A program made the translations under genes and the position numbers. Positions 1 to 9,021 of a stretch of DNA of 64,000 nucleotides are shown here, piece by piece. Below the pieces are notes generated by a model that worked only from the letters and a program-made list of their open reading frames with translations, searched no databases and was not told the DNA's origin. The DNA is from Opacimonas sp014872805 (GTDB taxonomy: Bacteria; Pseudomonadota; Gammaproteobacteria; Enterobacterales; Alteromonadaceae): the NCBI GenBank assembly GCA_014872805.1, contig WKFN01000012.1, positions 186,001 to 250,000 of the forward strand, given 5' to 3'. Numbering within the stretch: position 1 is the stretch's first letter; every line of letters starts with the position of its first letter.

Positions 1-314
1 GGCGACTGAGCGCGTGGGATCATGGTTTTCTTTAACGTATTGCAGTTTGCAAGGTCTTGCCACTGCCCTTTTTTGCGATACGTAAAATCCTCATAAGGTT
101 TTAACCACTCCAATAATGCATCAGAAGATGCATCATCTACCGCATATTTGCGGATCAACAACATCGCGGTTTGTGCAGCTTTTAGCTCACAGACCATATG
201 ATCACGTAATACAACAGATAAGTGTTCAGGACGTTTTGCCATGTCAATCCACGCTTGTGGTGTGTCACAATGCAAAAAATCGGTTACTGGCTTTAATAAA
301 TGTTCAACATTCAT
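1..314 (-). CDS. miaE: MiaE-like tRNA hydroxylase, N-terminal part
   Basis: Read directly from the minus strand: an ATG at 312-314 opens a frame that stays open to the left edge, giving about 104 residues. The segment CELKAAQTAM at residues 42-51, followed by LLIRKYA, is typical of MiaE, the diiron monooxygenase that hydroxylates the isopentenyl side chain of ms2i6A at tRNA position 37. Glu43 would be one of the iron ligands. The rest of the gene is outside the window, so the remaining ligands cannot be checked. The call rests on recognition of this N-terminal block. Confidence 0.75.
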   Translation of the reverse strand, partial: MNVEHLLKPVTDFLHCDTPQAWIDMAKRPEHLSVVLRDHMVCELKAAQTAMLLIRKYAVDDASSDALLEWLKPYEDFTYRKKGQWQDLANCNTLKKTMIPRAQS

Positions 315-626
315 GATTTTGATATCAAAATAATGGTTTTAATTTCACGATTTTATTTTACCATCATTTTCATTAGAAATAATCGATAGGTCGCATATAC
401 ACAAAATTGATTTGACTTATGGCGATAAAAACACCATATTTGTTATACGTTTGTTAACAGAATAATATCAATATAACATTCTACTGTACATTTAATGCAC
501 TAAAAGCAAGAACCCAGTAGTGACGCCATGCGGTATTCCAGTTATTTGACTCATGTCATGTGTCTTTGGAAGCGGTACGAAGTGAAGGATGGCAAAGCTA
601 CATTAGCCCCTTAAAGGAGTAACTTT
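315..626. other. Intergenic region between miaE and the Yip1 gene
   Basis: About 310 AT-rich bases separate two divergently oriented genes, so promoters for both should lie here. A plus-strand candidate is TTGACT at 412-417 with CATATT at 435-440 (17 nt spacing), which would give a leader of about 180 nt. I see no convincing hairpin, no short coding frame with a ribosome site, and no repeat. A good Shine-Dalgarno AAAGGAG at 613-619 belongs to the next gene. Confidence 0.35.
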
Positions 627-1223
627 ATGTTATTGAACCATTTGTTTGGACTGTATACCCACCCCAAAGAAGAATGGCAAACGATCGATCGCACCCAAGA
701 AACATTCGCGTATCCACTCAGTCACATCGCAATTATCTCATTGATACCCGCAGTGTGTAGTTATATTGCCTCCGCCAAAATAGGCTGGAGTATCGGTGCT
801 GGTGACTTAATCAAAATGACCAACGAATCGGCATTGTTTATGTCTGTTGGTATGTATTTCGGATTATTTTTAGGCGTGATTTGCTTAGCGTTTATGATCC
901 AAGATTTGGCAGAAGTGTTTGATGCAAAGCCAACGATTACCCAATCACTTGAGTTGGCAGCCTACACGGCAACACCTTTATTTATGGTCGGTTTTGCGGC
1001 CCTATACCCCGTCTTGTGGTTTGTCGCCATGGTAGGTTTAGCAGGGTTAGCCTACTCCGTTTACTTACTGTATTCAGGCGTACCCATCTTAATGCATATC
1101 CCTGAAGAAAAAGGCTTTATATACGCTAGTACCGTAGTGACGTGTGGATTGGTTCTATTGTCGATTCTCATGGCTTTATCTGTGATTTTATTACAGTCTG
1201 GTTCGGCTATTACCTATATTTAA
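627..1223 (+). CDS. yohC: Yip1-family inner membrane protein (YohC-like)
   Basis: A 198-residue hydrophobic protein with about five membrane segments (roughly residues 32-50, 72-92, 112-132, 134-152 and 165-190). The N-terminal LFGLYTHPKEEW, the central AAYTATPLF and LYPVLW, and the VYLLYSGVP motif match E. coli YohC, a Yip1-domain inner membrane protein of unknown function. Start: ATG eight bases after the strong AAAGGAG at 613-619. It is a single-gene unit ended by the hairpin at 1243-1274. Function cannot be stated beyond membrane location. Confidence 0.8.
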   Translation: MLLNHLFGLYTHPKEEWQTIDRTQETFAYPLSHIAIISLIPAVCSYIASAKIGWSIGAGDLIKMTNESALFMSVGMYFGLFLGVICLAFMIQDLAEVFDAKPTITQSLELAAYTATPLFMVGFAALYPVLWFVAMVGLAGLAYSVYLLYSGVPILMHIPEEKGFIYASTVVTCGLVLLSILMALSVILLQSGSAITYI

Positions 1224-1242
1224 ATTCATACGTATTAACCAA

Positions 1243-1274
1243 AAAAGCCCGATGACTGTTGTTATCGGGCTTTT
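1243..1274. terminator. Bidirectional intrinsic terminator, yohC-like gene / purF
   Basis: An 11-bp perfect inverted repeat (AAAAGCCCGAT / ATCGGGCTTTT) with a 10-nt loop lies between convergent genes. Both strands have a run of T after the GC-rich stem, so it can end the Yip1 gene transcript on the plus strand and the purF operon on the minus strand. Confidence 0.85.
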
Positions 1275-1305
1275 GTTTTATCTGTATTGGTTGCGTCTCA
1301 ACGCA

Positions 1306-2823
1306 TCAATCCGTAAGGTTATGCACCTCAATATTACTCAGCTCGGCTTGAATCGTGGGCGATTTTTTAGCACCTTCTGAGCGAGCATTGTCTACGCGCT
1401 CAAGATACGCTTGATCGACATCGCCTGTAATATATTGACCGTCAAATACTGAAGTTTCAAAACGCGATACTTTGGGGTTTTCTTCTCGAACCGCGTCTAC
1501 TAGGTCACCGATATCTTGGAAAATCAAACCGTCAGCTTGAATTAAAGCCGCAATTTGCTCGTTTTCTCGACCGTATGCAATCAATTCATTAGCAGATGGC
1601 ATATCAATACCATACACATTGGGGAAACGGATTTCTGGAGCAGCCGACGCAAAATACACCTTCTTGGCACCAGACTCACGTGCCATCTCAATGATTTGTT
1701 CTGACGTAGTACCACGCACAATAGAGTCGTCAACCAAGAGAACGTTTTTGCCTTTGAACTCAGAACCAATGGCATTGAGCTTACGGCGCACGGACTTGCG
1801 TCGCTGGGTTTGCCCAGGCATGATGAAGGTTCGACCGATGTAACGGTTTTTCACAAAACCTTGTCGATAAGGTAATTCTAATGTGTTAGCTATTTGTAAA
1901 GCAACGTCCATGGACGTTTCCGGAATCGGGATGACCACATCAATATCGATATCCGCCCATTCACGTTTAATTTTTTCCCCGAGTTTCTTGCCCATGTTCA
2001 CTCGTGATGCATAGACCGAAATGCCATCGATATATGAGTCTGGTCGAGCAAAATACACAAATTCAAAAATACATGGAGAATAAATTGGATCGGCAAAACA
2101 CTTTTTAGTGTGCAACTCACCCTGATTCGTAATATAGACCGCTTCGCCTGGTTCAACATCGCGCATAAACTCAAAACCAACGGCATCAAGCGCAACACTC
2201 TCAGAAGCGACCATATACTCAATACCAAACTCGCTATGACGTTGCCCTAAAGCAAGTGGACGAATGCCGTGTGGGTCACGAAACGCCACTATACCATTGC
2301 CGATGATTGCCGCAACAACTGCGTAGGCACCGCGAATTTGTTGATGCACTCGAGTGACAGCGGTAAACACTTCATCTGGCGTAATCGTCATATCCCGACA
2401 GTGTCCTAGTTCGTGAGCAAAGATATTAAGTAAAATCTCAGAATCCGATGTTGTATTGATATGACGTCTGGCTTTTTGTGATACTTCTTCGGCAAGCTCG
2501 TGGGCATTGGTCAAGTTACCATTATGCGCGAACGCTATACCATAGGGTGAGTTAACATAAAACGGCTGGGCTTCAGCTGAGCTTGATGAGCCTGCCGTCG
2601 GGTAGCGACAATGACCAATCCCTATGTTCCCGGTGAGACGCTTCATATGACGTGTATGAAATACATCACGAACCAAACCATTGGCCTTTCTCAAATGAAA
2701 ATTACCATGATCTATGGTCATGATACCAGCGGCGTCCTGTCCGCGGTGTTGTAGCACTGTAAGCCCGTCATAAATTTCTTGAGCAACGGAGCTTTTACTA
2801 ACAATACCGACTATGCCACACAT
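1306..2823 (-). CDS. purF: Amidophosphoribosyltransferase
   Basis: 505 residues, the usual length. Catalyses the first committed step of purine synthesis, PRPP plus glutamine to phosphoribosylamine. It starts MCGIVGIV, so after Met removal Cys2 is the N-terminal nucleophile of the class II glutaminase domain (HGN and CRYPTAGSSS are visible). The C-terminal phosphoribosyltransferase half carries the PRPP loop VLLVDDSIVRGTTS near residue 365. It is the last gene of the accD-folC-dedD-cvpA-purF run, 11 bp after cvpA as in E. coli. I looked for a PurR-type operator upstream of cvpA and did not see a clear one. Confidence 0.97.
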   Translation of the reverse strand: MCGIVGIVSKSSVAQEIYDGLTVLQHRGQDAAGIMTIDHGNFHLRKANGLVRDVFHTRHMKRLTGNIGIGHCRYPTAGSSSSAEAQPFYVNSPYGIAFAHNGNLTNAHELAEEVSQKARRHINTTSDSEILLNIFAHELGHCRDMTITPDEVFTAVTRVHQQIRGAYAVVAAIIGNGIVAFRDPHGIRPLALGQRHSEFGIEYMVASESVALDAVGFEFMRDVEPGEAVYITNQGELHTKKCFADPIYSPCIFEFVYFARPDSYIDGISVYASRVNMGKKLGEKIKREWADIDIDVVIPIPETSMDVALQIANTLELPYRQGFVKNRYIGRTFIMPGQTQRRKSVRRKLNAIGSEFKGKNVLLVDDSIVRGTTSEQIIEMARESGAKKVYFASAAPEIRFPNVYGIDMPSANELIAYGRENEQIAALIQADGLIFQDIGDLVDAVREENPKVSRFETSVFDGQYITGDVDQAYLERVDNARSEGAKKSPTIQAELSNIEVHNLTD

Positions 2824-2834
2824 GTTTTACCTAC

Positions 2835-3332
2835 TTACGATTCTGCTGGGGGTTGTAAAAAAGTTGAGTTTTGTTGTACAAATTCAAAAAACCATCGAAT
2901 CACCACATCAAACTCAGGGATCAATACCGATGCTTGCCAAGCATCGGCTTTTGCTAAACTGGTAAACGTATCAACAAAAAACAGTACTGCTGATACAATC
3001 AAAATACCGCGGAGGCCACCAAAAACCATACCTAATATTCGGTCTGTTCCTGATAATCCAGACACTTGGACAAGCTGACCCAATGTATAGTTGACAAAGG
3101 AACCCACTAAAATCGTCACGACAAACAATATCGCAATCGCGGCACCGTTTTGCCACATTGGGTTCTGGATCTGGGTAAGAAACGTTGCAACTTGAGGATA
3201 GAAATTTGACGCAACAAAAAAAGCGGTTAACCAAACAATAAGAGAAACGGCTTCTTTGACAAATCCGCGCACAAGACTAACGACTGCAGATAAGCCGATA
3301 ATACCGAGAATTGTAAAATCTACCCAATTCAT
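2835..3332 (-). CDS. cvpA: CvpA family membrane protein
   Basis: 165 residues, with about four membrane segments and the family start MNWVDFTILGIIGLSAVVSLVRG (residues 1-23, here given as a description of position rather than a longer motif). CvpA is an inner membrane protein needed for colicin V production in E. coli and linked to envelope stress and bile tolerance; its molecular role is unclear. The glycine-rich segment FGGLRGILIVSAVLFF around residues 105-120 is conserved in the family. Lies directly upstream of purF, the standard gamma-proteobacterial pairing. Confidence 0.93.
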   Translation of the reverse strand: MNWVDFTILGIIGLSAVVSLVRGFVKEAVSLIVWLTAFFVASNFYPQVATFLTQIQNPMWQNGAAIAILFVVTILVGSFVNYTLGQLVQVSGLSGTDRILGMVFGGLRGILIVSAVLFFVDTFTSLAKADAWQASVLIPEFDVVIRWFFEFVQQNSTFLQPPAES

Positions 3333-3418
3333 GAATTCATCTTATTGGTTAAACATGCCTAGCTGGCTTGTTTGTTAACGTGCGCGCATTTTACCAGAAG
3401 CTTGCACAGTTGCCACTG

Positions 3419-4099
3419 TTATTTGATCTCAAACGGTGTAATTCGACCGGTTAATCCAGTGATTTCTTTTAGATGAGGCAAGGCTTCGTTTAATTTTGAT
3501 TGGTTAATTTCAGGCCCTACAAATACCTTTGTGAGCTTACCAGAAGGTGTTTGAATTGGACGGGTATATGTACGATATCCTGCTTTTTCAACCTTGCGTA
3601 CTAACTCTCGAACATTCTTTTGATGTTTGAAACTGCCAAGTTGAACCACCCAACCTGCACCTTCTTGTTTGGTTTTGGTCAACAATGTTTGTTGCGCGAG
3701 ACTTTCATCTACCTCAACGGTTTCAGGAGACTGAATAGTTGACCTAGCAACCTCAACTTCTGAACTAGGCTTTGGTTCAGCGTTATTGTCACTTTTTTGA
3801 GCTAGGTTTGATTGCGGTTCACCGCTATTGGGTGCGACTTTGTCGGATTGACTTTCACTATCGAGATCCAAAGCACTTTGATTTTGGACTTCAGGTTTGA
3901 ACGTCGCTTTTTCGATCACTTCAGCACTGGAAAGAGATAAATTCCGGCTTTGTAACTCTACTTCGGGTGTTGGTGGAATCACGACTTTGATATCTTCACG
4001 CACGCGCTTTTTCCCATCCAAATATTCAGGTAAAAATATTACGGCTAGCGCAACTAATATAAAGGTGCCGACTAGACGATTTTTTAAAGCCGTATTCAC
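3419..4099 (-). CDS. dedD: SPOR-domain cell-division protein DedD
   Basis: 226 residues: a short cytoplasmic start, one membrane segment at about residues 9-25, a long low-complexity periplasmic linker rich in Ser, Glu, Gln and Pro, and a C-terminal SPOR domain from about residue 148 (VQLGSFKHQKNVRELV, then GYRTY and VFVGP). SPOR domains bind denuded glycan strands at the septum, so it should act at the division site. Its start overlaps the folC stop by 4 bp, indicating coupled translation. The linker is poorly conserved, as usual for DedD. Confidence 0.9.
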   Translation of the reverse strand: MNTALKNRLVGTFILVALAVIFLPEYLDGKKRVREDIKVVIPPTPEVELQSRNLSLSSAEVIEKATFKPEVQNQSALDLDSESQSDKVAPNSGEPQSNLAQKSDNNAEPKPSSEVEVARSTIQSPETVEVDESLAQQTLLTKTKQEGAGWVVQLGSFKHQKNVRELVRKVEKAGYRTYTRPIQTPSGKLTKVFVGPEINQSKLNEALPHLKEITGLTGRITPFEIK

Positions 4100-5397
4100 T
4101 TATCCACCTGTGAATTATCCTTCGAGTTAAAATCGATTAATGCTTGTTGAACCGCACTTACGGTAAAAAACGACCCTAATACTACCACTAATTCCACTTC
4201 ATGTGCAGTCTTGTTCACCCCAACCAGCGCCTCTTGTGCATTGCAATAAACAGGCGTCTCTTCCACTGTCAGTTCATGCAGGTGTGTCAACAAAAGTGAT
4301 TGCATGCTTTTAGCTGGTAATGCTCTGGGGATATCCAATGATAAACAGTGCCATGACTTCACCTTGTCAGCAAGAGGTTGTAATGTACCCCACACATCTT
4401 TGTCGGCCATCATTGCTACGATCACACTAATGTTGGATATATTCTTAGCCTCAAGCCAAGTCTTTAAGTATTTTGCAGCATGAGGATTATGCGCGACATC
4501 GAACAATATTTTATCGGGTTCACCATTCAGCCATGCTGTTTCCAACCTTCCTACCATCTTGGTTTGTTCAATCACAGTGGTCAATTGGGAGTCACTAATA
4601 TGCCAGCCAAGTACATCTATAACGGCCACACTGGTGGCTACATTATGATGAGGCATTTTGGGAATTGAAGTCGAAAATTGACGATTTGGACTATGGTAAT
4701 ACCAGCGACCATCACTTACTGAGTGAGAAAAATCTTGGCCAACCCAAGCAGCGCTTGCTTGGTGCGCTGTGACTGCTTCACGTAAGGTGTATGGTGGTTC
4801 ACACTCACCAATCACGACTGGCTTATACGGGCGCATAATACCTGCTTTTTCGGTCGCAATAAGTTCTCTAGTATCGCCAAGAAAGGCCTGATGATCAAGT
4901 CCAATCGAAGTGATTACTGCAAGGTCACAGTCGACGACATTTGTGGCATCTAAACGCCCACCTAAACCCACTTCCAACAACACACAATCAAGCTTGGCCT
5001 GAGCTAATAGAACCAATGCAGCGAGCGTACCAAACTCAAAATAAGTTAATGGAATGTCGGCGCGAGCTTGCTCAACTAACCAAAACGCTTGAGTATGCTG
5101 TTCAGCAGATAGCTGCAGCCCATTTACGCGGACACGCTCCTCATAATGATGAATGTGGGGGGAGCTATAGACGCCAACAGTACGCAGTGTCGCAAGAGCA
5201 ACTTGCTCAATTAGTGTACACGTAGTTCCCTTGCCGTTGGTTCCAGCTACAGTGATGACGGTGGTACTTTCCCAATTAAGGGATAGCCGCTGATAGACTT
5301 CTCGGGTGCGATCAAGCCCTAACTCAATTTCAGAAGGGTGACTTGCTTCGATATAAACAAGCCACTGCTCAAGGTTCCAATCAGCTTTCGGGTTCAT
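4096..5397 (-). CDS. folC: Bifunctional folylpolyglutamate / dihydrofolate synthase
   Basis: 433 residues. Adds glutamate to dihydropteroate and to folates in the cytoplasm. The ATP loop TVAGTNGKGTT is at residues 49-59; the downstream YSSPHIHHYEERVRVNG and LDATNVV motifs are those of the Mur-ligase-like FolC family, and DVAHNPHA marks the C-terminal domain. The first 17 bp overlap the end of accD, an arrangement common in gamma-proteobacteria. Confidence 0.96.
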   Translation of the reverse strand: MNPKADWNLEQWLVYIEASHPSEIELGLDRTREVYQRLSLNWESTTVITVAGTNGKGTTCTLIEQVALATLRTVGVYSSPHIHHYEERVRVNGLQLSAEQHTQAFWLVEQARADIPLTYFEFGTLAALVLLAQAKLDCVLLEVGLGGRLDATNVVDCDLAVITSIGLDHQAFLGDTRELIATEKAGIMRPYKPVVIGECEPPYTLREAVTAHQASAAWVGQDFSHSVSDGRWYYHSPNRQFSTSIPKMPHHNVATSVAVIDVLGWHISDSQLTTVIEQTKMVGRLETAWLNGEPDKILFDVAHNPHAAKYLKTWLEAKNISNISVIVAMMADKDVWGTLQPLADKVKSWHCLSLDIPRALPAKSMQSLLLTHLHELTVEETPVYCNAQEALVGVNKTAHEVELVVVLGSFFTVSAVQQALIDFNSKDNSQVDK

Positions 5398-6268
5398 TCT
5401 CTGGTGCTAGTGCAGTGGCTGTAAAGCCTTGATGATGAAGTTTGGACAAAACACTGAATAACTTATCACGCATTTGAGCTCGATGAACAATCATATCAAT
5501 TGCACCTTTCTCTAACAAAAACTCACTACGCTGAAAACCTTCAGGTAATGTTTCACGCACAGTTTGCTCAATGACTCGAGGCCCTGCAAAACCGATAAGC
5601 GCTTTAGGCTCAGCTACATTAACATCCCCTAACATGGCTAATGAAGCGGATACTCCACCCATAGTTGGATCTGTCAAAACAGATATATAAGGCAAACCAC
5701 GTTGGCTCATTTTAGCCAATGCAGCACTGGTTTTCGCCATTTGCATCAAAGACAACAAGGCTTCTTGCATACGAGCACCGCCGGATGCAGAGAAACAAAT
5801 CAAAGGACAATTATTTTCTAGACATGCGTTCACTGCAGCGACGAAACGGGCACCAACCACCGATGCCATCGAACCGCCTAGAAAAGAAAATTCAAAGCTG
5901 GCCGCAACCACTGGCATACCTTTCAAAGTGCCTTGTATAACCACTAATGCGTCTTTTTCATTGGTGGCTTTTTGTGCGGCACTTAAACGATCTTTGTATT
6001 TTTTAGAATCTTTAAACTTTAATAAATCTTGAGGCTCTAAATCGACACCGATTTCTTGACGACCTTCTACATCCAAAAAGTGATGTAAACGCGAACGAGC
6101 ACTGATGCGCATATGGTGGTCACACTTTGGACATACTTCTTGCAATCGCTCAATTTCACTGCGGTATAACACCGCATCACAATTACTACACTTGGTCCAA
6201 ATACCCTCTGGTACGTTAGACTTTTCTGATGATTGGGTTCTTGGGAGGATTTTTTCTATCCAACTCAT
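5381..6268 (-). CDS. accD: Acetyl-CoA carboxylase carboxyltransferase, beta subunit
   Basis: 295 residues. With AccA it moves the carboxyl group from biotin to acetyl-CoA, the first step of fatty acid synthesis. An N-terminal four-cysteine zinc ribbon is visible (Cys27, Cys30, Cys46, Cys49), followed by the crotonase-like carboxyltransferase core with SASGGARMQE and DPTMGGVSAS. First gene of the accD-folC-dedD-cvpA-purF run; the 136 bp in front of it would hold a promoter. No clear FadR-type operator was found there. Confidence 0.97.
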   Translation of the reverse strand: MSWIEKILPRTQSSEKSNVPEGIWTKCSNCDAVLYRSEIERLQEVCPKCDHHMRISARSRLHHFLDVEGRQEIGVDLEPQDLLKFKDSKKYKDRLSAAQKATNEKDALVVIQGTLKGMPVVAASFEFSFLGGSMASVVGARFVAAVNACLENNCPLICFSASGGARMQEALLSLMQMAKTSAALAKMSQRGLPYISVLTDPTMGGVSASLAMLGDVNVAEPKALIGFAGPRVIEQTVRETLPEGFQRSEFLLEKGAIDMIVHRAQMRDKLFSVLSKLHHQGFTATALAPENEPES

Positions 6269-6404
6269 GGGTCAATATTCCTAAAAACTGACTAGGTAAA
6301 ATTATTACCAGTAACATATTTGGTGTATTAAAACATATTCTAACGTGTTTCAGCAAAGTTACTGGTCTAAGAAGTTTTGTCTTAATACAATTATTTTTTT
6401 CCTA

Positions 6405-7205
6405 TTACTCGGGTTCACGCGGTAAAAAAAGCGGGCCGATTGGACTCATTGGTATGTCAAATTCACTTGGGTAGCTCACATCAATAAAATACAGACCGTA
6501 CGCTTTTGCGGTTGCTGCAGCTTGCCTCCGATCCTTTACTGCCAAAAGCTCAGCAAGCCATTCTATTGGTTGTTCCGAGGAGCCAATAAGCAACAGCGAA
6601 CCGACAATATTACGTACCATATGATGTAAAAAAGCATTTGCCTGAATATCTACTACCACATACTGCTCACAACGAAATACCTTGCAAAAATGCACGTTGC
6701 GATATGGAGTATTAGACTGACAAAGACTGGCTCGAAATGAGCTGAAATCCTGCTCACCCAATAGACTTTGAGCGGCCTCATGCATACGTTTTTCGCACAA
6801 AGGCTTATGCCAATGAGTTATACCGTGATGCAATATGGCCGGGCGAGTTTTGGCATTGTAGATGACATAGCGGTAGCGACGAGCAGTTGCACTGAAACGC
6901 GCATGAAACTCTTCGGGTACAGCTTTGACCCATTTAACACTGATTGCATCAGGTAAGTGGGCATTTGAGCCCATAAACCAGGCCTTATCAGGGCGAATTG
7001 CATGAGTACGAAAATTAACAACTTGATGCACTGCATGAACACCGGCGTCGGTACGACCTGCACAATTCACTGTGATTGGCTCGTCAGCAACCTTGCTCAG
7101 GGCTTCTTCAAGGTGTTGTTGAATTGTCGGGACGTTTTCTTGTCGTTGCCAACCATAAAAACGACTGCCATCATATTCAATTCCAAGAGCAATATTGCGG
7201 ATCAT
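6405..7205 (-). CDS. truA: tRNA pseudouridine(38-40) synthase
   Basis: 266 residues. Isomerises uridines 38-40 in the anticodon arm of many tRNAs. The catalytic motif CAGRTDAGVHA places the nucleophile at Asp53; the N-terminal IEYDGSRFYGWQRQ and the later NAFLHHMVRNIVG are standard for TruA. It begins 3 bp after the fimV stop codon, so the two genes are probably co-transcribed. Confidence 0.97.
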   Translation of the reverse strand: MIRNIALGIEYDGSRFYGWQRQENVPTIQQHLEEALSKVADEPITVNCAGRTDAGVHAVHQVVNFRTHAIRPDKAWFMGSNAHLPDAISVKWVKAVPEEFHARFSATARRYRYVIYNAKTRPAILHHGITHWHKPLCEKRMHEAAQSLLGEQDFSSFRASLCQSNTPYRNVHFCKVFRCEQYVVVDIQANAFLHHMVRNIVGSLLLIGSSEQPIEWLAELLAVKDRRQAAATAKAYGLYFIDVSYPSEFDIPMSPIGPLFLPREPE

Positions 7206-7208
7206 TGA

Positions 7209-8900
7209 TTAGATCTCATTGAGTTGTTGCAGAAGCTGTTTAGCTTCAGCTGACTCAGTTTTTGTACCCAGCTTAATTACTTCATTGAGCAAAGCCTTGG
7301 CATCAGAAAACTCATCGATTTCAATATACGCTCTGGCCAGATCTAATTTCCCCGTTGTATCAGATTCTTGTACTTCAACATCAGCTTGTGCTGGTAATTT
7401 ATCTGCGATGTTTTGCAAAATATCTAACTCAGGTTCATTTTGCAAAGGCTCATCATCTAACTCATCAAGCAGAGTGTCAACATCAATATAATCCGGCGTA
7501 TCTACCTTAAATTTAAGGTCATCGAATTCAGTTGTATCCTGCTCTTCTTGTTTGCCATCGGCAACTGCGTCGCGCAGAGTGGTTTCTTTTGTTTGTAATG
7601 CGTTCAGGTCAGAAGAGTTTTTGGCATTTTGAGACTCGAGGCTGGATAAAATATCATCGAAATCTGAATTCTCAAGCTCATTAAGTATCTCGGAGTCGCT
7701 ATCTGCATTGAGCCAGCCATCCAAATCAGGTAATTCCAAAAGAGCATCGGGCAATGCAGTACTAGCATCTTCGCTAGGAATTAATGGTTCGTTGCTTTCT
7801 AAAACCTCAACCTGTGTTTTAGGCAGTTCAGTGGTATTTTTTAAATCTTTTGCTAATTCATCCGTTGCGACCAAATCTGTTACTTCTTGCTCTGTAGGCG
7901 TATCACATATCTCGTCTAGTTCTGAAAGAGGCCCATCATCGACCTCACCTAATGTTTCAAGTGCTTCGCTTTCTTTTGGTGTATTGAGTTTAAACAACCA
8001 CAAGCCAAAACCCACCAACGTTAGCAAAACTAACAAAGAAATTAAGGCAATTAATACAAATGGTTTGGCAACAAACTCAGCAACTTGCTCTAGTGCACTC
8101 AGCCCTTGTTTTGCGTTTTCTTTTTGCAACGTCCCGTATATTTCTGCCTGTAGAGCCCCTAACGCATCAATTTGCGCTTGCACGTCACCATTTATCTGCC
8201 CAGAAAGCGCGTCTACGCGTTCAGCCACATTTTGTAATTGGTCTGCAAGTCGCTCATTTTCGTTAAGTAATACTTGAATTGTTTCAAGAGAAATAGCGTA
8301 TTGTGATGTTAACTCATTCAACACCTGTAACTGTTGAGTCGTTAGTTGAGATGTGGGTACGTTTGGTAAGGTGACTATTTCGGTTGGTTTGTCATCTAGT
8401 ATTGAAACAGGCTCTGAACGCGTTTCACTAGGCAAGCGCTGCTCTTGAACATCTTCATTGGAGGAACCACTTGCTTTAGTGACTGCGTTTTTGAGAGCTT
8501 GCAACTCTGCCCATAAAGTTTCATCCCCTTCGATCTTGGTTTCTGCTTCTAAGGGATCAATTGTAGCCAGGAAAGCCGCTGTCGGCATTTCAAGCATAGT
8601 ATCGTTAAGTAAATAATTGACGTTATTATCGTTGAATGCTTGAGGATTAAGTAAATAAATCCCATACATAATAGGATAAAGTGAATTGGGGCGCTGACCT
8701 ACAAAATCAGACGAATTGCGATAATCCTTTGCGATCTTCCATAGCGTATCTTTCTGCTCGACAGGGCCAAACACGATACCGCTATAATCATCGATTTTAT
8801 CTCCCCGCAGTTGCATAGTCTGAAATTCACCAGCCACGCTCACCGGCGAAGTTAGATGAATTAATATCCCAAATAATAATATTAGGCCAGAGGCTCTCAT
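7209..8900 (-). CDS. fimV: FimV/HubP-family peptidoglycan-binding hub protein
   Basis: 563 residues. Visible order: signal peptide (1-23), a LysM-like region (GPVEQKDTLWKIAKDYR, near 46-62), a coiled coil with many Glu, Gln and Leu (about 195-255), a membrane helix near 280-305, a very acidic cytoplasmic part, and a C-terminal FimV domain (LDLARAYIEIDEFSDAKALLNEV, described by its start near residue 510). FimV/HubP proteins organise the cell pole, type IV pili and flagella. It is shorter than the Pseudomonas and Vibrio proteins because the acidic repeat region is reduced. Position beside asd and truA is conserved. Confidence 0.88.
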   Translation of the reverse strand: MRASGLILLFGILIHLTSPVSVAGEFQTMQLRGDKIDDYSGIVFGPVEQKDTLWKIAKDYRNSSDFVGQRPNSLYPIMYGIYLLNPQAFNDNNVNYLLNDTMLEMPTAAFLATIDPLEAETKIEGDETLWAELQALKNAVTKASGSSNEDVQEQRLPSETRSEPVSILDDKPTEIVTLPNVPTSQLTTQQLQVLNELTSQYAISLETIQVLLNENERLADQLQNVAERVDALSGQINGDVQAQIDALGALQAEIYGTLQKENAKQGLSALEQVAEFVAKPFVLIALISLLVLLTLVGFGLWLFKLNTPKESEALETLGEVDDGPLSELDEICDTPTEQEVTDLVATDELAKDLKNTTELPKTQVEVLESNEPLIPSEDASTALPDALLELPDLDGWLNADSDSEILNELENSDFDDILSSLESQNAKNSSDLNALQTKETTLRDAVADGKQEEQDTTEFDDLKFKVDTPDYIDVDTLLDELDDEPLQNEPELDILQNIADKLPAQADVEVQESDTTGKLDLARAYIEIDEFSDAKALLNEVIKLGTKTESAEAKQLLQQLNEI

Positions 8901-8979
8901 GCATGATTATCCAAGTGATAGTGCATTGAATTTAAACGAAGATTCACTTTATTTCTTGGGTTGCAAAGATACCATAAAA

Positions 8980-9003
8980 AAACGGTGCTAAAAAGCACCG
9001 TTT
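8980..9003 (-). terminator. Intrinsic terminator after asd
   Basis: A 10-bp stem (AAACGGTGCT / AGCACCGTTT) with a 4-nt loop. Read on the minus strand it is followed by a run of seven T, placing it 19 bp after the asd stop codon. It separates asd from fimV, so fimV needs a promoter of its own in the 8901-8979 interval, which I could not place. Confidence 0.85.
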
Positions 9004-9021
9004 CTATCAAGGTAAATCAAA

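Noticed and set aside
3333..3418. PurR operator upstream of cvpA-purF
   Set aside because: No sequence close to ACGCAAACGTTTGCGT was found in this interval.
6290..6315. FadR-like sequence upstream of accD
   Set aside because: Only the left half (CTGGTA) fits; the right half departs from the consensus at most positions.
7708..8277. 189-codon plus-strand frame rich in Ser and Asn
   Set aside because: Antisense to the fimV gene; composition follows from the acidic, leucine-rich codons on the other strand.
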